Shown here piece after piece: positions 58,401 through 64,000 of a DNA stretch of 64,000 bases (position 1 is the stretch's first letter; each line of letters opens with the position of its first letter). A model generated the notes under the pieces. It saw only the letters and a list, made by a program, of their open reading frames with translations. It had not been told where the DNA came from and ran no database searches. Position numbers and translations under genes: made by a program. Source of the DNA: Anaeramoeba ignava (lineage: Eukaryota > Metamonada > Anaeramoebidae); contig JAPDFW010000065.1 of the NCBI GenBank assembly GCA_028826165.1, positions 1 through 64,000 on the forward strand, read 5' to 3'.

Positions 58401-60482
58401 ATTATTTTTAAATATTATTTTTAAATATTATTTTTAAATATTATTTTTAAATATTATTTTTGAATATTATTTTTGAATATTATTTTTAAATATTATTTTT
58501 GAATATTATTTTTAAATATTATTTTTAAATATTATTTTTAGATATTATTTTTAAATATTATTTTTATTATTTTTGAATATTATTTTTAAATATTATTTTT
58601 AAATATTATTTTTAAATATTATTTTTAAATATTATTTTTAAATATTATTTTTAAATATTATTTTTGAATATTGTTTTTGTATATTAAAAAAAAACCTATA
58701 ACACATGTTGATCCAGATTTATCAACAGATGTTATCATAAATAAAGCTTGCTTTCCAACAACAGCTTCCCATAAACCATTTCCAAAAACTCTACACAAAC
58801 TAGGTTCAGATTCTTTAGGAACTAAACTTCGTAAATATTCTAAAATTGCAGGAGTTCCTTTTGGAATAATATCTTGAGGAATAGTTTCTAAAGATGGATT
58901 ATCTCTAATATTTAAAAGACTTAAATTTGGAAGATTTCCTAATTCTGTAGGTATTTCTCTTAATTCATTTCCACTAAAATTAAGAGTCTAAATTTTTATT
59001 TGATTTAATTTTGATTTAATTTGATTTGATTTTAATTTAATTTTAATTTGATTTAATTTTGAATTTTGTTTTTTTGGATTTTTTTACAATCAATGAAACT
59101 AATTTTCCTATTTCTTTTGGAAGTGTAACAAATTGATTTCGAGAAGCATAAAGTGCTTTTAAATTTATTAAATTTTGTATTGCTGAAGGAAAAGAATCAA
59201 GTTGATTATCAGATAAATCAAATTCAATTAAAGAAACAAAATTTCCAATTTCTTCAGGTAATTTTTGAATTCTATTTCCACTTAAACCAAGTTCCTTTGA
59301 ATTAAATATTAAATTAAATTGAATTGAATTAAATATTGAATATTGAATTGAATATTGAATATTAAATTGAATATTAAATATTGAATTGAATTGAATTGAA
59401 TTGAATTGAATTGAAATGAATTGAATTAAATTGAATTGAATTAAACCAATTGAATATTCCTTTTGAATTGAATATTAAATTAAATCGAATTGAATTGAAT
59501 TGAATATTGAATTAAATTAAATTAAATATTGAATTGAATTTTGAATTGAAATAATATTTTGAATTGAATTGAATTGAATTGAATTGAATTGAATATTGAA
59601 TTAAATTGAATATTAAATTGAATATTGAATTGAATTAAATATTAAATTGAATTAAACATTGAATTGAATTGAATTGAATTGAATTAAATTAAATTGAATT
59701 GAATTAAATTAAAATGAATTGAATTGAATTGAATTGAATTGAATTGAATTGAATTATACAATCAAATTAGTAAGTTCTCCAATTTCAGGAGGTATTATTG
59801 TTATCAAATTTTGACTCAAAAACAATTTCTTCAATTTAGTAAGCTTTCGGATTTCAGGTTGAATTTTTTCAATTTTATTGCCATTCAAATATAATTTAAC
59901 AAGTGAATTCATATTAAAAATTTCAGGAGGAATAACTTCAAATTTATTTGCTTGCAAATAAAGTTTTCTAAGCCTAGAAAGAGCTACGATTTGCGGAGGT
60001 AAAGAAACCAACTGATTTTCACCAACAGATAAATTAGTTAGATTAACAAGAGATCCAATTTCTTTTGGCAATAACTTGAGTCTATTTCTATACAAATAAA
60101 GAGAGTCCAAATTTGTCAGTTTTCCAATACTAGGATTCAAGGACTCTAATTGGTTATCGTGTAAATAAAGACCGCTTATCGAAATGAGTTTTCCAATTTC
60201 TGAAGGAAGATCCTTAAACAAGTTATGTCCACAATATAGCTCTTCTAAGTTCGTTAAAAAACCGATTTCACTCGGTAAAAATGTTAATTGATTGTTTGTT
60301 ATATTTAAGATTTGCAACATCGTTAAGTTCTTGATTTGTGTTGGTATTGTTGTTAATTGTAAATCACAAAGAAGAAGTTCAGGCCAATCTTGTCGTGCTG
60401 CTTCTTCTATTTGTGAAAAAACACTTTCTGTTGGATCATCCATATCGTCGGACTCTATTTGAGAATCTGGATTATCAACCAT
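52489..60482 (-). CDS. LRR–filamin–coiled-coil–protein kinase–HECT fusion (8 exons)
   Basis: Exons 59760–60482, 59088–59294, 58696–58987, 57856–58202, 57059–57490, 56707–56949, 53512–55538 and 52489–53323 total 5,106 nt with every phase compatible: 1,701 residues. Order: about 12–13 LRRs (residues 30–365, LGNLPNLSLLNIRDN type), two filamin repeats with IAGSPF and ISGSPF (about 410–620), coiled coils (620–930), a kinase (about 960–1225: YCVLKEY, IHEDLKPENVL, SDFGISK, IAPEII) and HECT (about 1285–1701: VKITFLEDD, LSSELYRNFF, FGRILLKS, LPIAHPSIPELELPDY). HECT has Ser where LP.AHTC places the catalytic Cys. The glycine loop is degenerate, HRD reads HED, and an Asn-rich insert splits the N-lobe. 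Filamin plus HECT is known in AREL1; adding LRR and kinase is unusual. Confidence 0.85.
55539..56706 (-). repeat. LRR–kinase–HECT intron 6: TTTAAATATTTTTGA array
   Basis: 1.17 kb of AAATATTTTT/GATTT units between the coiled-coil exon and the kinase exon; the acceptor GAAAG places SLQNYWGWRQQ directly after EIDQ-type sequence (DIDQ). Confidence 0.75.
58203..58695 (-). repeat. LRR–kinase–HECT intron 3: ATTATTTTTAAAT array
   Basis: 493 bp of TATTATTTTTAAA/TATTATTTTTGAA 13-mers, separating the LRR and the filamin exons. Confidence 0.8.
59295..59759 (-). repeat. LRR–kinase–HECT intron 1: GAATTGAATATT array
   Basis: 465 bp of GAATT and GAATATT units. It splits the LRR domain at a repeat boundary (NLI|ELGLSGN). 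Confidence 0.75.
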
Positions 60483-60661
60483 TTTATTTTTAAATTGAAA
60501 TTGTAAATTGAAAAGAAAAAAATGATTTTGAAATTTTTGGAAAATGTTTTATTAATTTTAATTTTAAATTTAATTTTAATTTTAATTTTGATTTTAATTT
60601 TAATTTTAATTTTTAATTTTAATTTTAATTTTTAATTTTAATTTTAATTTTAATTTTTATT
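60483..60661. repeat. Spacer with LRR-gene upstream box and TTTTAA repeat
   Basis: A GAAAAAAATGA box (TCATTTTTTTC toward the LRR gene) is at about 60513–60523; 60550–60660 is a TTTTAA array. Confidence 0.5.
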
Positions 60662-60984
60662 TTAATTATTAAATTTGTTAATTAATAAATCAAATAAATT
60701 TGGATTTATTTGATTTAATTGAAAATAATCAATTCCAATTTTAATTTCATTAATCATTTCTTGTGTAATTTGAATTTCATCTTTAATTTGATTTGAATAA
60801 ATCCAATATTCAAATATTTGAAATGATTTATTACTTAATTCACTATAATCTGTAACTTTATTGGATTTATCTTCTGTAACAGATAAAAACATTCCTCGAT
60901 ATAATTCACTTCTCATTATTAATATTAATTTAGGAAATTTATATTGTTTTTCTTTTCTTTCAATTATAAAATCTTTTTCATTAA
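60662..60984 (-). pseudogene. BTB-domain remnant related to the ankyrin–BTB gene
   Basis: The frame reads EKDFIIERKEKQYKFPKLIL then MRSELYRGMFLSVTEDKSNK and VTDYSELSNKSFQIFEYWIY, clearly paralogous to the last BTB of the 19998–23704 gene (ARSELYRGMF...). It breaks off 5' exactly where the 146-bp satellite starts, with no ankyrin exons upstream. A gene using the internal Met at 60916 (84 residues) would be a half-domain. A truncated copy is more likely; a short functional protein cannot be excluded. Confidence 0.6.
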
Positions 60985-62379
60985 TTTATTTCAAAAATAG
61001 AATAAAGAATATTAAATAATTAAATTTAGAATTAATTATATTTTATATATTTTATTAATATTTCTTTATTTAAAATAATATAAAATTATTCTCAATAATT
61101 TAATAAAATAAATAAAATATTTTTCATTAATTTATTTCAAAAATGGAATAAAGAATATTAAATAATTAAATTTAAAATTAATTATATTTTATATATTTTA
61201 TTAATATTTCTTTATTTAAAATAATATAAAATTATTCCCAATAATTTAATAAAATAAATAAAATATTTTTCATTAATTTATTTCAAAAATGGAATAAAGA
61301 ATATTAAATAATTTAATTTAAAATTAATTATATTTTTATATATTTATCAATTTTTCTTTATTTAAAATAATATAAAAATTATTCCCAATAATTTAATAAA
61401 ATTGAGAAGAAAATTGAAATATTTTAATAAAGATATATATTTAATTTTAATAATATTTGATAATAATTTAATTTAAATTTATTTTATTTTTAATTTAATA
61501 TAATATTTTTATTTATTATATTAATATTTTTAATTATTTATTATTCAATTTTAATTATAATAAAATATATTAAAAAGTGGAATAAATATTTTAATAAAGA
61601 TAAATATTTAATTTTAATAATATTTAATAATAATTTAATTTAAATTTATTTTATTTTAATTTAATTTAATATTTTCATTTATTATATTAATATTTTTAAT
61701 TATTTATTATTTCAATTTTAATTATAATAAAATATATTAAAAAGTGGAATAAATATTTTAATAAAGATAAATATTTAATTTTTAATAATATTTAATATTA
61801 ATTTAATTTGAATTTATTTTATTTTAATTTGATTTAATAATTTTATTTATTATATTAATATTTTTGATTATTTATTATTTCAATTTTAATTATAATAAAA
61901 TATATTAAAAATAAAATTAAAAATTAAAAATTTTAAATAAATTGAATTTAACATGATTGAATAAGATAAACTTTCTAAAAAAATAATTTACTAATTATTC
62001 TATTTTTGATTTTGATTATAATTTATTAATATTTAAATATTAATTAATAATAAATTTTATTTGATTTTTATTTTAATATTTTAATTAATGAATTTAAATT
62101 TAATTATTATTAATTTCTATTTTCAATTTTTATTTTTATTTATTATATTAAAAATATTCAATTTTTTAAAATTTATTATTTTTTTTTTTGGATTATTTTT
62201 TATTAATTAAATTTTTAATAAATATTTTAAATTAAAATTAAATTATTTAAAATTAAATTTGTTTCTTATTTATTATTTTAAAGAAATTAATTTGATTAAA
62301 AGTAAATTAAAATTGAATTAAATTTTGAAAAAAAAAATTAAAAAAAAAAAGTTTGATTTTCTTATTATTAATTAATTTT
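60985..62379. repeat. Two satellite arrays (146-bp ×3, ~167-bp ×3) and A/T spacer
   Basis: 'TTTTCATTAATTTATTTC' starts at about 60975, 61121 and 61267 (146-bp period). 'TTTTAATAAAGATA' recurs near 61422, 61588 and 61757 (about 167-bp period, including TTATTATATTAATATTTTT). 61915–62379 is unique but purely A/T-rich, with no open frame. Confidence 0.75.
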
Positions 62380-64000
62380 TTAAATGAAATAAGATTCAAC
62401 TTCATCAACAACCCATGAAGAATAAGAACCAGCTAAATAACTATAAGCTTCATTTGTTCCTTCTTTAATTCCATTAGGTAGATTATAACTATAACCAAAC
62501 TGTGAATAACCAGGTTGTAAATTAGAAGATAAACAAAAATCATATCCATCACCAAATAATGGACCAACATCTGATCTAGAAAAAATTGCACGACCTTGTT
62601 TATATGTAAACTTTTCAGGTATTCTATCCCCTTTATCATTTCTTAATGAAAAAATAAATGCACTTGAGTCATTAATTTCTCCTGAATAATTTGATTTAAA
62701 TCCAACTTGAGTAAAACCTCCAAAAATAAAATTTTGTTTTGTTTTGATAATAACTAATGTTTTTCCTTTCCCATCAACTGCTTTATGCCAATTTTGAGAA
62801 TTAAATCCATCTCTTTTTGCTGAAAATCCTTTTTTCATTTTAGAAAAAAAATCATTATCATTTATCCATTCTTGTAATTTCTTAACATATTCTTCTTCTG
62901 TAATAATTCTTGTTTCTGAAAATTGAGGAAAATTCTTTTTGATTGGTTCCAATTTCTTTTCAAATTCCAAATATTTTTGATACTTTTCTTGATATCTATC
63001 AAAAACTTGTTTCATATCTTTATTTTCTTTATCTTTCTCTTCAACTTCTTTCTTCCATTTCTCTTCAATTTCTTTGTTTTTATCTTCAATTTCTTTGTTT
63101 TTATCTTCAATTTCTTTCTTCCATTTCTCTTCAATTTCAATTTTCATTTGTTGATTTTCTTTTTGATTCTTTTCAACTTCTTTCTTCCATTTATCTTCAA
63201 TTTCTTTGTTTTTATCTTCAATTTCTTTGTTTTTATCTTCAATTTCTTTGTTTTTATTTTCAATTTCTTTCTCTTTGTTTTCAACTTCTTTCTTCCATTT
63301 CTCTTTGTTTTCAATTTCCTTCTCTTTATCTTCAATTTCTTTTTGATTATCTTGAATAACTTTGTTTTGAATATCAACTAAAAAAGATTTAGGAAAAATA
63401 TCAAATTGTTTTAATTTATCAAAATCTTGTTTTGAAATTGAATCTTTATCAAATAATGAAAAAAAAGAATGAAATAATCTTTTCTTTTCAATTCCCTTTT
63501 CTTTTTCTTTTTCTTTTTCTTTCTTTCCTTTTAATCTTTGATTTCTTTTTTCAATCCAATTATTTAAAAATTGAAAAAAATCAAATTGAAAAATTTCTTT
63601 TTTTTCTTGTTTAAATTGAATAAATTTGATAATTTCTTCTTTAGTTAAATTGAATAAATTCTCATTATTTTTAATTTGGGAAAAATTTTGATTTATTAAT
63701 TCAAAACATTTTATTTCAATTTCATTTGAATTTGAATTTAAATTTCGATTTTGGAATAAAAATTGGAAAAAATTTGAATAATTAATTGAATTTAAAATTT
63801 TTTTTTGAATAATTTCTTTCAATAAATTTAATTTAAAATAAATTGAAATTTCCAATAATTGGAGAAGATTTTCTTGATTCTCAAAAGAAATATTTCCATA
63901 ATAAATATAACTCAAAATTGATTCCATTTCTTTTTTATTAAATTGATTTAAAGAAATAGAAAGAGATTCTTGCCTTAATGACTCATTAAAAAAAGGAGAT
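62380..64000 (-). CDS. BTB–BACK–coiled-coil–TLDc protein, 5' end outside window
   Basis: Open to the window edge (FFNESLRQESLSISLNQF precedes MESILSYIYYG), so the N-terminal BTB half is missing. A BTB end and BACK-like helices (NLLKEIIQKKILNSI) come first. A long coiled coil of IEDKNKE repeats follows, then TLDc (KGKTLVIIKTKQNFIFGGF, SSAFIFSLRN, FGDGYDFCLSSNLQPG, YSYNLPNG). It is a paralogue of the 16504–18509 gene: both have FHSF(F/I)S before the coiled coil. Here the linker is a clean coiled coil and the frame is intact. TLDc proteins act in oxidative-stress responses and V-ATPase regulation; BTB–BACK suggests cullin-3 recruitment. Confidence 0.85.
   Translation of the reverse strand, partial: SPFFNESLRQESLSISLNQFNKKEMESILSYIYYGNISFENQENLLQLLEISIYFKLNLLKEIIQKKILNSINYSNFFQFLFQNRNLNSNSNEIEIKCFELINQNFSQIKNNENLFNLTKEEIIKFIQFKQEKKEIFQFDFFQFLNNWIEKRNQRLKGKKEKEKEKEKGIEKKRLFHSFFSLFDKDSISKQDFDKLKQFDIFPKSFLVDIQNKVIQDNQKEIEDKEKEIENKEKWKKEVENKEKEIENKNKEIEDKNKEIEDKNKEIEDKWKKEVEKNQKENQQMKIEIEEKWKKEIEDKNKEIEDKNKEIEEKWKKEVEEKDKENKDMKQVFDRYQEKYQKYLEFEKKLEPIKKNFPQFSETRIITEEEYVKKLQEWINDNDFFSKMKKGFSAKRDGFNSQNWHKAVDGKGKTLVIIKTKQNFIFGGFTQVGFKSNYSGEINDSSAFIFSLRNDKGDRIPEKFTYKQGRAIFSRSDVGPLFGDGYDFCLSSNLQPGYSQFGYSYNLPNGIKEGTNEAYSYLAGSYSSWVVDEVESYFI

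Overview
The window is nuclear DNA from an extremely A+T-rich, intron-containing unicellular eukaryote. The gene set (an RNF213-like giant E3, BTB–TLDc and ankyrin–BTB proteins, a Rab5-like GTPase with two DENN-type exchange-factor candidates, BAR–PH–ArfGAP–ANK, a syntaxin, a bacterial-type glucokinase, a Tim17/22/23 protein) and TCATTTTTC boxes upstream of start codons best fit an anaerobic amoeboflagellate metamonad of the Anaeramoeba type. That assignment is inference. The standard code fits: TAA, TGA and TAG all end good genes. Introns are GT..AG and many are filled with simple tandem repeats, so most exon joins below were made by hand from splice sites, reading phase and family similarity.

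Layout. 1–8.3 kb (+): 3' part of a frame-broken RNF213-like gene. 8.5–10.2 kb (-): Rab5-like GTPase, divergent from an EGF-like type I membrane protein (+, 10.3–11.3 kb). 11.4–12.0 kb (-): small unknown protein, then a ~172-bp satellite. 13.1–15.7 kb (+): DENND10. 16.5–18.5 kb (-): BTB–BACK–TLDc. 18.7–19.7 kb (+): small PH-like protein. 20.0–23.7 kb (-): ankyrin–BTB protein with one ankyrin repeat per 96-nt exon. 23.8–27.2 kb (-): syntaxin, divergent from a Tim17/22/23 protein (+, 27.5–28.2 kb). 28.6–29.8 kb (-): casein kinase 2 alpha. 30.1–33.9 kb (-): polytopic membrane protein. 34.2–35.6 kb: duplicated tRNA-Leu(CAA) around a minisatellite. 36.0–37.2 kb (-): MAK16, divergent from glucokinase (+, 37.3–39.0 kb). 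39.3 kb (+): LSM1. 39.9–43.3 kb (+): BAR–PH–ArfGAP–ANK. 43.5–48.8 kb (-): DENN–PH protein. 49.0–52.3 kb (-): coiled-coil GBP-like pseudo-GTPase. 52.5–60.5 kb (-): a 1,701-residue LRR–filamin–coiled-coil–kinase–HECT fusion. 60.7–60.9 kb (-): BTB remnant beside two satellites. 62.4–64.0 kb (-): 5'-truncated BTB–BACK–coiled-coil–TLDc gene.

Functions. Much of the window is endomembrane traffic (Rab5-like, DENND10, DENN–PH, ArfGAP, syntaxin) and ubiquitin or BTB signalling (RNF213-like, kinase–HECT, BTB proteins). Housekeeping genes (CK2, MAK16, LSM1, glucokinase, mitochondrion-related import) lie between. Nothing suggests operons or a horizontally acquired island. The most notable item is the LRR–filamin–kinase–HECT protein, whose HECT catalytic cysteine position reads serine.
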